DNA from: GCA-2718815 sp963578105
GTDB taxonomy: Bacteria; Planctomycetota; Planctomycetia; Pirellulales; Pirellulaceae
NCBI GenBank assembly: GCA_963578105.1
Contig: CAUZBP010000001.1
Location: forward strand, 62,001 to 126,000
DNA: 64,000 nucleotides
Direction: 5' to 3'
This document shows, one piece after another, positions 46,041-55,406 of this stretch (its first letter is position 1; each line of letters starts with the position of its first letter). Under the pieces are notes generated by a model. The model searched no databases, had not been told where the DNA came from, and saw only the letters and a list, made by a program, of their open reading frames with translations. Both the position numbers and the translations under genes were made by a program.

Positions 46041-47054
46041 GTGATTGAAAGTGTGCTTGAGACCCTGTCCGGTGGTTGCGATTTGTCAATGGACGAGATG
46101 ACGCGTTCCATGGATGCAATCATGTCCGGTTCCTGTTCGGATTCAGAAATCTCCAGTTTTTTATTAGGCTTGAATGCGAAAGGTGAAACGGTTGATGAAG
46201 TAGCAGGTGCGGCTCAGGCGATGCGTCGACACATGCAGCCCATTCGCTCGCAACGTGAAGGGTTGTTGGACACTTGTGGGACGGGTGGTGGCGGGGCTCG
46301 AACGTTTAACATCAGCACGGCTGCCGCTTTTGTCGTGGCAGCCGCAGGCGTTCCCGTCGCCAAGCATGGCAATCGCGCTGTGACGAGCCAGTCGGGGTCG
46401 AGCGATGTTTTGAGCGAGTTGGGCGTCAATCTGATGGCGATTCCCGAACAGATGGAGAAATGCTTGGAAGAGTTGGGTATTTGTTTTTGCTTTGCACCTC
46501 TTATGCATCCGGCCATGAAGCACGTCGCAGGGGTCCGCAAACAATTGGGTGTGCGGACGATTTTTAATCTGATAGGGCCGCTCTGTAATCCGGCAGGGGC
46601 GAGCTATCAGTTACTGGGAGTCGGGCGACCCGAACTCCGCACCTTACTGGCACAGGCGTTAGCGAGGCTGGGCACACAACGCGCTGTGGTAGTGCATGGC
46701 GAGAAGATCATGGACGAAGTGTCGCTGATGGGGGTTACCGAGGCAACGGAAGTGGGGTCCGGCGGTCTGCATGAATTCACGTGGCATCCCCAAGACTTCG
46801 GCATGCAGCCCTGCGAGCTTCAGGACCTGGTGGTAGAAGGCCCCGGTCAAAGTGCAAAAATCTTGCGTGGTATTTTTGGAGGCGACCGGGGGCCAGCTCG
46901 GGATATCGTGGTGGTCAATGCGGCTGCTGCACTCTGGACCGCTCATCATCGCGATTCGCTCGAGGAATGTCTGAAGTCCGCCACCAGCGTTCTCGATGAC
47001 GGGCATGCGGGCGAAATTTTGGAACGGTTCATCGAGTTGTCCAACGCATGTTGA
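46041..47054 (+). CDS. trpD: anthranilate phosphoribosyltransferase
   Basis: 337 residues, GTG start with GGGAG nine bases upstream. Hallmarks: DTCGTGGGGARTFNISTAAA, KHGNRAVTSQSGSSDVLSELG and RTIFNLIGPLCNPAG. It joins PRPP and anthranilate in tryptophan synthesis. No other trp genes are in the window; an MFS transporter gene overlaps its 3' end by 7 bases, so the pair is translationally coupled. Confidence 0.95.
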   Translation: MIESVLETLSGGCDLSMDEMTRSMDAIMSGSCSDSEISSFLLGLNAKGETVDEVAGAAQAMRRHMQPIRSQREGLLDTCGTGGGGARTFNISTAAAFVVAAAGVPVAKHGNRAVTSQSGSSDVLSELGVNLMAIPEQMEKCLEELGICFCFAPLMHPAMKHVAGVRKQLGVRTIFNLIGPLCNPAGASYQLLGVGRPELRTLLAQALARLGTQRAVVVHGEKIMDEVSLMGVTEATEVGSGGLHEFTWHPQDFGMQPCELQDLVVEGPGQSAKILRGIFGGDRGPARDIVVVNAAAALWTAHHRDSLEECLKSATSVLDDGHAGEILERFIELSNAC

Positions 47055-48286
47055 ATCCGGCAACTCTGAGATTAGTGTTGTTTATCTCGTGCGCACACGC
47101 TCTGGTTCATATTTACGAGCTCTCGTTGCCGAGTGTCGAACAAGAGTTAACGGCTGAATTTACAGCCTCGAAAGTGTCCGACAACCGGCAGGAAGGCACG
47201 GTCAATTCTTCGAATCAGAATGACCAGAAGAAAATGTCGGGTTTACTGGGATCGTGCTGGCGACTTCCCTGGGGTTTTGGAGCGTTGGTGGCGGGTTGGC
47301 TGGTCGACCGATTTGGATCCCATCGCATGCTGGCCATCTACCTGGTGGGTTGTTCTGTCACCTGCGCGATGGTGGCAACGGTGCAAACCGTTCCGCTTCT
47401 TTTCGTCTCCATGTTCAGTATGGGGGCCTTTGCTTCGATCTATCATCCTGCCGGGCTGGCGCTGATTTCCCATTCCACGACTTCCGAAAACCGATCTTAT
47501 GCGTTGGGGATTCACGGTATTTTTGGATCCGTTGGGATTGGTGGAGCTCCGCTCCTGGCCGGAGCCGTATTATCTTGGGGAATGGCTTGGCGTGAATATT
47601 ACGTGATACTGGCCGTGCCGGGGTTACTATTCGGAATTCTCTTTGCCGCAAAGCGGGGACGAGATTATGAAAAAGTTGTGGAGAATCCGTCAGCCAATTT
47701 TGAAGAAGCACGTCAAGTTGATTGGGCCTGCTACTTCGTACTCACCTTCGTGGCGATGTTATGTGGGATCTTGTATTCTGCCTTTTTGCATTTTTTACCG
47801 CGCTATTTGACAAACATGGAATGGACAGGGACCTCCCTGTTCGAGGCCGGACGATTCAAGTTCTTTGCGGGTGCGATTTTACTTGTGGGTTGCTTTGGTC
47901 AGTATTTGTCAGGTTCAATTGCCCGTGCCCGTATTCTTGAAAAACAGTTAGCTTGCATTGTTTTATTGCAAGTTCCCTGTCTCCTGGGAATGGGACTGGC
48001 TACTGGACCTTGGAGACTTTTGGCAGCCAGTTGCTTTGCCTTTATCCATTTCATGAATCAGCCGATTTATAACAGCCTGGTCGCCAAATACACTCCGCGC
48101 CGAAGACGTAGCCTGTCTTACGGATTCAGCTTTGCAGCAGGCCTGGGTGTAGGAGGGTTGGGAACCGCCGTGGCAGGAACGGTTCAGTCGGACCTGCTCT
48201 TCTACGCGGGCTTGGCTTGTATTTGCCTGTTGGCGGCTGGCCTGTGTGGAATTTTAGTGCGTTGGAGCGGCGTCAAACAGGAGTAG
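47048..48286 (+). CDS. major facilitator superfamily transporter
   Basis: 412 residues with ~12 predicted membrane helices. Typical MFS segments: FGALVAGWLVDRFGSHRML (loop 2-3), SMGAFASIYHPAGLALIS and GIHGIFGSVGIGGAPLLAG. Substrate unknown. The start overlaps the trpD stop, an unusual pairing that could hint at export or uptake of an aromatic compound, but nothing in the sequence proves it. A stretch near residue 45-60 is polar (NRQEGTVNSSNQNDQKK) and lengthens the first loop. Confidence 0.9.
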   Translation: MLNPATLRLVLFISCAHALVHIYELSLPSVEQELTAEFTASKVSDNRQEGTVNSSNQNDQKKMSGLLGSCWRLPWGFGALVAGWLVDRFGSHRMLAIYLVGCSVTCAMVATVQTVPLLFVSMFSMGAFASIYHPAGLALISHSTTSENRSYALGIHGIFGSVGIGGAPLLAGAVLSWGMAWREYYVILAVPGLLFGILFAAKRGRDYEKVVENPSANFEEARQVDWACYFVLTFVAMLCGILYSAFLHFLPRYLTNMEWTGTSLFEAGRFKFFAGAILLVGCFGQYLSGSIARARILEKQLACIVLLQVPCLLGMGLATGPWRLLAASCFAFIHFMNQPIYNSLVAKYTPRRRRSLSYGFSFAAGLGVGGLGTAVAGTVQSDLLFYAGLACICLLAAGLCGILVRWSGVKQE

Positions 48287-48525
48287 TTTCAGGGCAGATG
48301 CAGTGGTGGGTTTGGATTGGCAAGCCTTGTTTTTTCATCCTTACCCGTGAGTTCATTTCCGCCCGATGCTTCCGGTGTGATCCTAGCTAGCAGCTCCTTA
48401 CGAAACAGTGTTTCCAAGGACTCTTATTGAGGACCGGGTTATCCACCGTTAGAATGTGGCGGTCGAACAACGTCCAAGGATGCTTGCCGCCAGAAAAGCT
48501 TGGGGGCCAATTTCAAGGATCTTCT

Positions 48526-51294
48526 ATGACGGCGGAAGGGAAGCCGCAAGATGGCCAGCCCGTTCTTGCCAAGCCACTTTCTTGGCTGGCCCGGTTGGCA
48601 ATTCGATTTTCGGTGTTCACGCTGGTTTTGGCGATTGCAGTTGCTGTGTTGTGTTTGGGTTGGACAGCAAACTATCTGGGGTTTAGAACCAGTCGACTCG
48701 ATTTGCTCAATCCTGAGAGCGGTTATAACAAGCTTTGGATTGACTACATCAACGAGTTTGGTGAACAAGACGACGCGGTGATTGTTGTCGAAGGAGCCGT
48801 GTCCGAGGCGATTATTCCGGTCCTGGAAGAACTTTCTCGTGGCCTTTCTCATGAAGATCAGTTGTTTCAGGCCGTGTTGCACAAGGTCGACCTGTCCAAG
48901 ATTCGTGCCAAAGGTCTTCATTATCTTTCGCTAGATGAACTGCAACGGCTTGAGCAATTTCAACAACGTGTTTCGCCAATTCTGTCGGGCAACTGGGGTA
49001 TGCTCAACACCGGTAGAATGGTGAGGGATCTCAATCAGCGTCTTGTCGCGACAGCACGTTCCCGCGACGTTCAGCAGCATGCCGCCGTGCAAAGCCAGAT
49101 GGCCGGATTGGTTGCCAGCCTGACCGCCGTTCTGTCGGAGCACGCGACTTATCTCTCACCTTGGCAGGCCACGAGCGATTCCTTTGCCCTCGTCAGTCAG
49201 CTCAACACGCAGTATTTACTCGCGAACCAGGGTCGACTGGGGTTTGTGCTCCTGCGCATTTCCTCTGAAACCGACCGTTTTGCTCACGGTGGCAGGGCAA
49301 TTGCTGAATTGCGTCGCTTGATTCGGCAAGTGCAGGCACGGTATCCGGAAGCCAGGATTGGACTGACGGGGTTGCCGGTGATGGAATACGACGAGATGTC
49401 GACGAGTCAAAAAGATATGTTCTATGCGGGAGTGGTGAGCTTATTTGGTGTGGCGTGTTTGTTCATTGCCGGTTTTGGCGGCCTTCGTCATCCCCTTCTA
49501 ACCGTTGCGGCTTTATTGCTCGCTTTAGCTTGGTCGTTTGGATTCGTAACCGTTGTCGTGGGACACTTGAATATTTTGAGTATTTCCTTTGCCGTGATAC
49601 TCATCGGACTTGGTATCGATTTTGGCATTCACTACGTGGCTCGCTATTTGCAATTACGATGGTCGAATCACAACTGCAAAAATGCACTCATTCAGACGTC
49701 TTTCCAGGTGGGGCCGGGGATTGTCACGGGAGGAATTACCACCGCGATTGCCTTTGCTTCTGCGACGTTGACCGAATTTACTGGGATCGCCGAGTTGGGG
49801 TTGATTGCAGGAGGGGGCATCCTGTTGTGTATTCTGGCTGCATTGGTGGCGCTCCCGGCGATGATTTTTTTGTCAGATCGACATGCTTCCCGCATCAGTC
49901 TACCTGAACCGTTTCAGGCTAACCGTTTCATCGAATTGTTATTGAAGTTTCCACTGGGCATCTTTTTAGCGTGTTTGCTAATTTGCATTCTTATGGTTCC
50001 GGGACTACCGGGTTTGGATTACGATCACAACCTTCTCAACCTTCAGCGTGCTGATCTGGAAAGCGTTCGCTTGGAACGCAAACTGTTGGAAGAAACCGAC
50101 CAGAGCGTTTGGTTTGCGCTCTCTATGGCCGAAACGAAACAGGAACTTCTCGCGCGAAAAAATAAATTTCTGAAACTTTCCAGTGTCGATCGAGTGGAAG
50201 AAATCGTGTCGTTCTTGCCTGCGGACCACCGGGAAAAAAGGTCTATCATTGCTCGCATCCAGCGCAGTCTTTCGCAACTTCCGGAACGGCCTTCTCTGAT
50301 CACCCAGTCTCCTCCCGAAGAGTTGGGGCAAGAGTTTTCAAAGTCCTACCAACTTGCCGATGGTTTGGATACCCGCCGCCAACTTTTAGAGATTCGCCAA
50401 ATCCTGCGTCGTCTGCCGCTGGCTGAATGTTACGAGCGACTGGCCGATTATCAGCAACGGGTAGCGGGGGATCTGCTGACCAGGTTGTACACTCTTCGTG
50501 CCATGGCAAATCCGGAACCACCGCAAATGAGCGACTTACCTGCTGGATTGGTCGCGCGTTTCGTGGGAAAGACAAATCGACACCTGTTGAAAATTTTCAG
50601 CAGTGGCGACATTTGGGACATGCAAGCACTGGAACGTTTCGTAGCAGATGTGAAAAGCATTGATGCGGAAGTAACAGGTCAACCACTGCAGACCTATTAT
50701 GCGTCCCGGCAGATGCAGAAAAGTTACATCCAGGCAGCCTGCTACTCCTTGATCGCCGTGTTGATTGTGTTGTGGCTTGATTTTCAAAATCTAACCTGCG
50801 TTCTTTTGGCTTTGATGCCGGTGGCAGCCGGCATCTTGGGACTCTTTGGAATCATGGGGTACCTGGCAATTCCGTTGAATCCAGCCAACATGATTGTTTT
50901 ACCGCTGATCTTGGGAATTGGTATCGATGATGGTGTGCACGTCGTTCACGATTTTAGAAACCAAACTCGTCGATATCGCCTCAGTAGCTCGACGGCTGCA
51001 GCTGTCTTGTTAACCTCACTGACGACCCTGGTTGGATTTGGAAGCTTGATGATTGCCGGCCATTTGGGTCTCAAGAGTCTGGGTCGTGTACTAACCATTG
51101 GAGTAAGTTGTTGTTTGTTTACCTCCTTAGTAATGCTTCCAACGCTATTGGCGTGTATGGCGCGTTCTCGAAATCTCGATTTTCAAGAAGAGTCAAGCTG
51201 GCGAACCGAAGGCGACTACGAACGGCTGGTAGTGAATGCTGGAGAGCAAGCAAGGGGTCAACGTCGCCCGGTTCAAGCAGTTAAAGGGCCTTGA
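48526..51294 (+). CDS. RND/MMPL-family exporter, HpnN-like
   Basis: 922 residues from ATG 48526, with AAGGA six bases upstream; the frame is open to 48427. RND layout: one membrane helix, a large periplasmic loop (LDLLNPESGYNKLWIDYI onward), a helix block with GLGIDFGIHYVARYL, then a second copy with GIGIDDGVHVVHDFRNQ. The paired Gly-x-Gly-x-Asp motifs in the fourth helix of each half serve proton coupling. The sequence resembles the hopanoid-associated RND exporter HpnN. A squalene-cyclase-family gene lies 22 kb away, so lipid transport is a reasonable inference, not a demonstrated link. Confidence 0.82.
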   Translation: MTAEGKPQDGQPVLAKPLSWLARLAIRFSVFTLVLAIAVAVLCLGWTANYLGFRTSRLDLLNPESGYNKLWIDYINEFGEQDDAVIVVEGAVSEAIIPVLEELSRGLSHEDQLFQAVLHKVDLSKIRAKGLHYLSLDELQRLEQFQQRVSPILSGNWGMLNTGRMVRDLNQRLVATARSRDVQQHAAVQSQMAGLVASLTAVLSEHATYLSPWQATSDSFALVSQLNTQYLLANQGRLGFVLLRISSETDRFAHGGRAIAELRRLIRQVQARYPEARIGLTGLPVMEYDEMSTSQKDMFYAGVVSLFGVACLFIAGFGGLRHPLLTVAALLLALAWSFGFVTVVVGHLNILSISFAVILIGLGIDFGIHYVARYLQLRWSNHNCKNALIQTSFQVGPGIVTGGITTAIAFASATLTEFTGIAELGLIAGGGILLCILAALVALPAMIFLSDRHASRISLPEPFQANRFIELLLKFPLGIFLACLLICILMVPGLPGLDYDHNLLNLQRADLESVRLERKLLEETDQSVWFALSMAETKQELLARKNKFLKLSSVDRVEEIVSFLPADHREKRSIIARIQRSLSQLPERPSLITQSPPEELGQEFSKSYQLADGLDTRRQLLEIRQILRRLPLAECYERLADYQQRVAGDLLTRLYTLRAMANPEPPQMSDLPAGLVARFVGKTNRHLLKIFSSGDIWDMQALERFVADVKSIDAEVTGQPLQTYYASRQMQKSYIQAACYSLIAVLIVLWLDFQNLTCVLLALMPVAAGILGLFGIMGYLAIPLNPANMIVLPLILGIGIDDGVHVVHDFRNQTRRYRLSSSTAAAVLLTSLTTLVGFGSLMIAGHLGLKSLGRVLTIGVSCCLFTSLVMLPTLLACMARSRNLDFQEESSWRTEGDYERLVVNAGEQARGQRRPVQAVKGP

Positions 51295-51307
51295 TAACGG
51301 GCCTTTA
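51282..51307. terminator. hairpin overlapping the stop of the RND exporter gene
   Basis: TAAAGGGCC (51282-51290) and GGGCCTTTA (51299-51307) pair with one G-G mismatch across an 8-base loop that contains the stop codon. No T tract follows. Possible terminator or 3'-end stabiliser. Confidence 0.35.
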
Positions 51308-51825
51308 GGGTGTGCAACCGGCAAGAAGCTGCGCTGGCTAATTTGATCGCCGGATGTTTCATTGCCACGGGCACTGATTCAACAGTCGGTGACGATTGTA
51401 GTAAATTGAAACCGGGATTTGGGTCAGGGAAGTTAAAACGTGTGTTGCTGCGAGTTGGGGAGCAGGTCGATGTGATCCGCTGGCGATTACCGGAATAGTT
51501 GCTATCGTGGCCAAGGAAACAGATTTTCCACCCAACGTGCACCCTGCGTGCGTTTCGAAATGGGTGCGAACCACGGGATGGCACGTGGTGTTTGATGGAA
51601 CCTGTCTCGGTGCGGGTGACATGTTCCGGTTAGTTCTTTGCAAACCCTGACCAATAAGACTAAAATTTGCAGGCGTTGAACTGGAAACCTCAATGGGTGA
51701 AACTTTGGCGGTCCAAACCGACCTGTCGCGGTGGCGTCGTCATGGTTCGTATAGTTGACGGTTAGTATCGAAATGGCGGTCGAACGGCCTCTTTATCAAA
51801 CAGTTGAAATTTTGGAGTGAATGTG
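51295..51825. other. 531-base gap before the PhyH gene
   Basis: Beyond the stop-overlapping hairpin at its left edge no gene, RNA or repeat is recognised. Short frames on both strands lack ribosome-binding sites and familiar motifs. GGAG lies just before the PhyH start at 51826. Confidence 0.4.
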
Positions 51826-52665
51826 ATGACGACTCGGGAAAGAGTAGAATTGGTTCGCGACCAGGGTTTTTGTGTCGTGCCGGATGTGATTCCCGAATCC
51901 GAGATTCAAGGAGTTCGTGCAGGTATATTGAAAACGGCTGATGAACAGGGGGAAACTAGCTACTTTGCCCCTTCCTCCACGGTCTGTATCGCTGGCCTGA
52001 TCAACTACAACCAATCCTTTGCTTCCTACCTGGTGGAACCTCGCTTGACGGAGTTGGTCATTTCACTGTTGGATGAACATTACCGTGTGTCTTTCACGAC
52101 GGCTCTGGTGAATCATCCCAGCCAGGAACGGGGACAATGGCATGCGGACTGGCCTTTCCTCCAGCACTGTGGGGCCCGAATTGTTCAACCTTATCCCGAT
52201 GCGGTCATGCACTTAACATGCTTGTTTATGCTTTCGGATTTCACGCCCGAAACCGGGGCGACCCTGGTGCTACCAAAAAGTCACCGCCGTCCTTTTAATC
52301 CGACTGGAGAATCCGGCGTAGACAAGTTTGAAACGAAGTCTGATGAAAAACATGCGACAGGGAGCGCCGGTAGTGTGCTGGTGATGGACAGTCGTTGTTG
52401 GCATGCGGCGGCGCCGAATCGATCGGAGGAACCGCGTGTTGCTTTCGCGGTACGGTTTGCACCCTGGTGGCTGAACCTGGAAGTTCTCCGAAAGGATTCG
52501 TTTTTACATCGTCGCATGGTGGCGGCGCATGACAAACCCGATGGATCGGTTCCTCCCGTTCCTTGGACGGTTTACGAAAAGCTGCCGCATTCCGTGAAAC
52601 CGCTGTTCCACCATTGGACCGAACGAGAAATACCAGTGCCAGGAAGTTCGGAAGATGCGTGTTAA
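51826..52665 (+). CDS. phytanoyl-CoA dioxygenase (PhyH) family oxygenase
   Basis: 279 residues from ATG 51826, with GGAG eight bases before it. The Fe(II)/2-oxoglutarate facial triad is His and Asp in QWHADWPF and a distal His in DSRCWHAAAPN; the Arg in RVAFAVRFAPWW fits 2-oxoglutarate binding. The family hydroxylates aliphatic or small-molecule substrates. No partner genes indicate the substrate. A GC-rich 8-bp hairpin covers its stop codon. Confidence 0.88.
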   Translation: MTTRERVELVRDQGFCVVPDVIPESEIQGVRAGILKTADEQGETSYFAPSSTVCIAGLINYNQSFASYLVEPRLTELVISLLDEHYRVSFTTALVNHPSQERGQWHADWPFLQHCGARIVQPYPDAVMHLTCLFMLSDFTPETGATLVLPKSHRRPFNPTGESGVDKFETKSDEKHATGSAGSVLVMDSRCWHAAAPNRSEEPRVAFAVRFAPWWLNLEVLRKDSFLHRRMVAAHDKPDGSVPPVPWTVYEKLPHSVKPLFHHWTEREIPVPGSSEDAC

Positions 52666-52689
52666 GCAGCGGGAGCGAAAGCCGCTGCT
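52665..52689. terminator. GC-rich hairpin at the PhyH gene stop
   Basis: AGCAGCGG (52665-52672) pairs perfectly with CCGCTGCT (52682-52689), 9-base loop, starting at the last base of the TAA stop. Weak T content follows (GATTTCC). Probable terminator. Confidence 0.5.
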
Positions 52690-53525
52690 GATTTCCGGCC
52701 ATTTCCCGGGAATGCTGGGAGTCGATACACAGGCCGGATGGAAACATTTTCGGAGCACGGGTCTCCTTCTAAGCAACTCCTTAGCCTTCTCGATCGGTCC
52801 AGACTATTTCCGGCGTTGAATGCAAAGGACCGTGTCAGCAGAAGTCTGCAGGTAGGTCCAGAGGGTTCGCACTGATTGAACCGGGCCGATAAAATAAAAT
52901 ACGAGATGGTGGTTTGAGTGTGCAAAGAGATTGTCCTCGAAATCAAATCTTAACCAGTGTTCTACGTTTGATGATGGGTTTTTGAAATGTTGGCGAAGAA
53001 ATCGAATGGTTCAGGATCCGGACCACCAAAAAGTTATGGGGAGTCCTCAGGAAGAGGGGAGCGTTTCTCATTTCTTGGTTGATGTGTTCTGGCGATGGAT
53101 CGAATTTTAGTCCGACGTGTTCGGTGCGCAGTATGCTTCAACAGCAGCCTGTTCCGGCGTGCGACCGAATTGAAGGTTCGACAGCGTGTCGGAACTGCGG
53201 TGCTTGGCCGATGCGGGAGTTTGTACGCCGCCATCCGGGGCCGGTATTCTGAGTAGGATAGCAGCGATTTTACGGTGACTCAGGACCCATAACAACTAGA
53301 ATCGATGGTAATCGGTACGGTCGAGCCACAAAAGTCACTTCACAATCTGGTGGCCAACTGTTAACCTATGGGCTTTATCTGTAGTTGCTTGCCGGACGTT
53401 TGGCGCGCTGCCATTCAGTCGGCAAGCGGTTGTTGAAGCAACTGGTACAGCCTGACGCCATGGCTTACTTGTGAGTTTTTGGCGGAACGAATCAACGGTT
53501 GATTGTTATTACGGAGTTAGTATTT
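52666..53525. other. 860-base gap without a recognised gene
   Basis: After the hairpin at its left end this stretch holds only short open frames. One on the minus strand, 53107-53295, has a fairly gene-like composition (NLQFGRTPEQAAVEAYCA) but no start signal or known family. The right end carries the promoter and the GGAG ribosome-binding site for the small basic gene at 53526. Confidence 0.4.
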
Positions 53526-53624
53526 ATGAGTAAGCCTGGTCGAAAAGTCAAGAAAGCGAATCACGGTAAGCGTCCTGCAAATGCGCGCGGGCGCAAGTTG
53601 AAGAGGAACAAGGTTCGCACCTAA
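53526..53624 (+). CDS. 32-residue basic protein resembling ribosomal protein bL37
   Basis: ATG 53526 to TAA 53624, GGAG nine bases before the start. The peptide is over one-third Lys/Arg (begins MSKPGRKVKKANHGKRPANA) and has no acidic residue. The run KANHGKRP, preceded by GRK, matches what I recall of the short actinobacterial large-subunit protein bL37; the planctomycete version has a longer basic tail (GRKLKRNKVRT). Composition and size fit an rRNA-binding ribosomal protein. It lies 17 bases before a FabZ-like gene, probably in one transcript. The identification is from memory of the motif and untested. Confidence 0.65.
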   Translation: MSKPGRKVKKANHGKRPANARGRKLKRNKVRT

Positions 53625-53641
53625 AGACGTAGGGATCCACG

Positions 53642-54163
53642 GTGCCCAAAAGAGATTTGATCATTGATCCGACAGAAATTGATCTGTCCAACGTTGTCGC
53701 GGATCTGGACGGGATTCGCAGGTACAATCCTCAACGTCACGAGATGGAACAACTGACGGCGATCGTTTTCGAGGACACCGATCGTGGAGTGTGTGTTGGT
53801 TACAAGGACGTCACACGCGAGGAGTTTTGGATTCGAGGTCACATGCCCGACATGCCGCTGATGCCCGGTGTCATCATGTGCGAGGCTGCCGCGCAACTCT
53901 CCAGCTACTATGCACAAAAGCACGACCTGCTCAAGGCGAAGATGGTGGGTTTCGGTGGCATGGAAGATATTCGCTTCCGAGATCCCGTCGTTCCAGGAGA
54001 CCGGCTGGTGATGGCTACGCAGTTGGTCAAGGCGCGTCCGCGCCGGATCCTGATATGTCGTTTTCAGGGTTTCGTTCGTAACGAAGTGGTCGTGGAAGGA
54101 GTCATCAAGGGGATTCCCCTACCCGTGGAAGCTGTGTCAGCATTGATGGGGCAAAGCAGTTGA
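53642..54163 (+). CDS. FabZ-like hot-dog dehydratase
   Basis: 173 residues, GTG start. The FabA/FabZ active-site segment GHMPDMPLMPGVIMCEAAAQ holds the catalytic His and, one helix later, Glu. FabZ dehydrates 3-hydroxyacyl-ACP; this protein is longer than FabZ (~150) at its N-terminus (DPTEIDLSNVVADLDGIRRYNPQ), so it may be a specialised paralogue. It follows the bL37-like gene by 17 bases. No other fatty-acid genes are adjacent. Confidence 0.87.
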   Translation: MPKRDLIIDPTEIDLSNVVADLDGIRRYNPQRHEMEQLTAIVFEDTDRGVCVGYKDVTREEFWIRGHMPDMPLMPGVIMCEAAAQLSSYYAQKHDLLKAKMVGFGGMEDIRFRDPVVPGDRLVMATQLVKARPRRILICRFQGFVRNEVVVEGVIKGIPLPVEAVSALMGQSS

Positions 54164-54731
54164 ATTTGCTGCTGGAAGATGTTCATTCCATTCTTGATCT
54201 GACTGCTTGGCTGGTCGTCGGACTTTGGATGTGACTGCAGGTTTTTTCAGTGCTGAATTTGACGCGGATCAACGGGGACGGAAATGTTACTTGCCGGGGA
54301 CACATCGGCGGATTTGTACTGGGCACAGTTGCCATGCTGTTGGTGGCTTAGATGATGCCTCGGCCACATTCTCCCAGGTCGACCAAGGTCGTTTTGATCG
54401 AGGATCCCAATCAGGTGACTGCCTTTGCCGGAGTCTGGAACTGAGAGGAAGGGCCGGTGGTCAAGCAGAATACTCCACGTATTTCTCGCGATCGACGGCG
54501 CGTCTGCTGGATAGACGCCTGCGCATCAGTAATTGTAATGTGTTGGCGGAAGGTGTAGCCGGGTTTGACAAACTGAAGTGACCGTCGAACATGCATCATC
54601 ACTGGAATCAGTGATCAGCCGTCAAGGTGGTTTGCATTGATCCAGTTTGCGTCCGGCATATCCTGAAACCAGCTGGGTGGTTATTCACCGGTTACCTTGT
54701 CTTAAAAATCTTCTATTCGGTTTTCCCTGTC
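54164..54731. other. 568-base gap before trmB
   Basis: No recognisable gene. The plus frame 54207-54581 is open for 124 codons, but its composition (many Arg, Ser, Cys) and lack of a ribosome-binding site speak against coding. trmB is open upstream to 54627, but its family-like start is 54732. Confidence 0.4.
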
Positions 54732-55373
54732 ATGGGCCGTCGCGCACTTCGAAAAATCGATCCGGCTTTGGATCTCGACTCCCATTTGAGATCATTGGAG
54801 GAATTGCCGGATTCCTGGCGAGTTGCTGAGTGGTTTTGCCGCGAGGCGCCACTGGAGATCGAGATTGGTAGTGGCAAAGGACTTTTCATGGCATCGGCTT
54901 CCCAGTTACGGCCGACGCACGATTTTGTGGGTGTCGAGGTGTCTGCGAAATACGCGCGGTTTGCTGCGGCGAAGCTCGCTCGGAGTCAGTCTGAAAATGC
55001 CGTCATGATTCACGGTGACGGGTTGCGTTTTTTGCGAGAGTGGGTCGAGGACTCCAGCACCCTGGCAGTGCACGTTTATTTTCCGGATCCGTGGTGGAAA
55101 AAACGCCACCGACGCCGTCGGATTCTAAACGTTAGTTTTTTGCGTGACGTTCAACGCGTGTTAAGAACGGAAGGCAGGCTGCATTTTTGGACTGATGTCG
55201 AGGAGTACTTCCAAACGACGTTGGATTTGATTGACGAGGAGCCGAATCTGGTGGGACCCTACGAAGTGCAGGAAAGTCCCGCCGAGCACGATCTCGACTA
55301 TCGCACCCACTTCGAACGTCGCACACGAATTCAACGTGAACCTGTGTTTCGTGCCGAGTTTGTGAAGCGTTGA
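54732..55373 (+). CDS. trmB: tRNA (guanine-N7-)-methyltransferase
   Basis: 213 residues from ATG 54732, where the family-like MGRRALRKID begins; the frame upstream is hydrophobic and unlike TrmB. SAM-binding motif EIGSGKGLF, then GVEVSAKYA, VHVYFPDPWWKKRHRRRR and FWTDVEEY, all typical. It methylates G46 in the variable loop of tRNAs. It ends 33 bases from the convergent purF. Confidence 0.94.
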   Translation: MGRRALRKIDPALDLDSHLRSLEELPDSWRVAEWFCREAPLEIEIGSGKGLFMASASQLRPTHDFVGVEVSAKYARFAAAKLARSQSENAVMIHGDGLRFLREWVEDSSTLAVHVYFPDPWWKKRHRRRRILNVSFLRDVQRVLRTEGRLHFWTDVEEYFQTTLDLIDEEPNLVGPYEVQESPAEHDLDYRTHFERRTRIQREPVFRAEFVKR

Positions 55374-55406
55374 GCCGGCCCCTGTTGCAACGCACCTGAA
55401 AAAAAT

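Noticed and set aside
53107..53295. Minus-strand 62-codon frame with gene-like composition
   Set aside because: No start signal, family or neighbour support; likely chance.
55367..55393. GCGTTG/CAACGC hairpin between trmB and purF
   Set aside because: Only 6 bp with a 15-base loop and no T tract on either outgoing strand.
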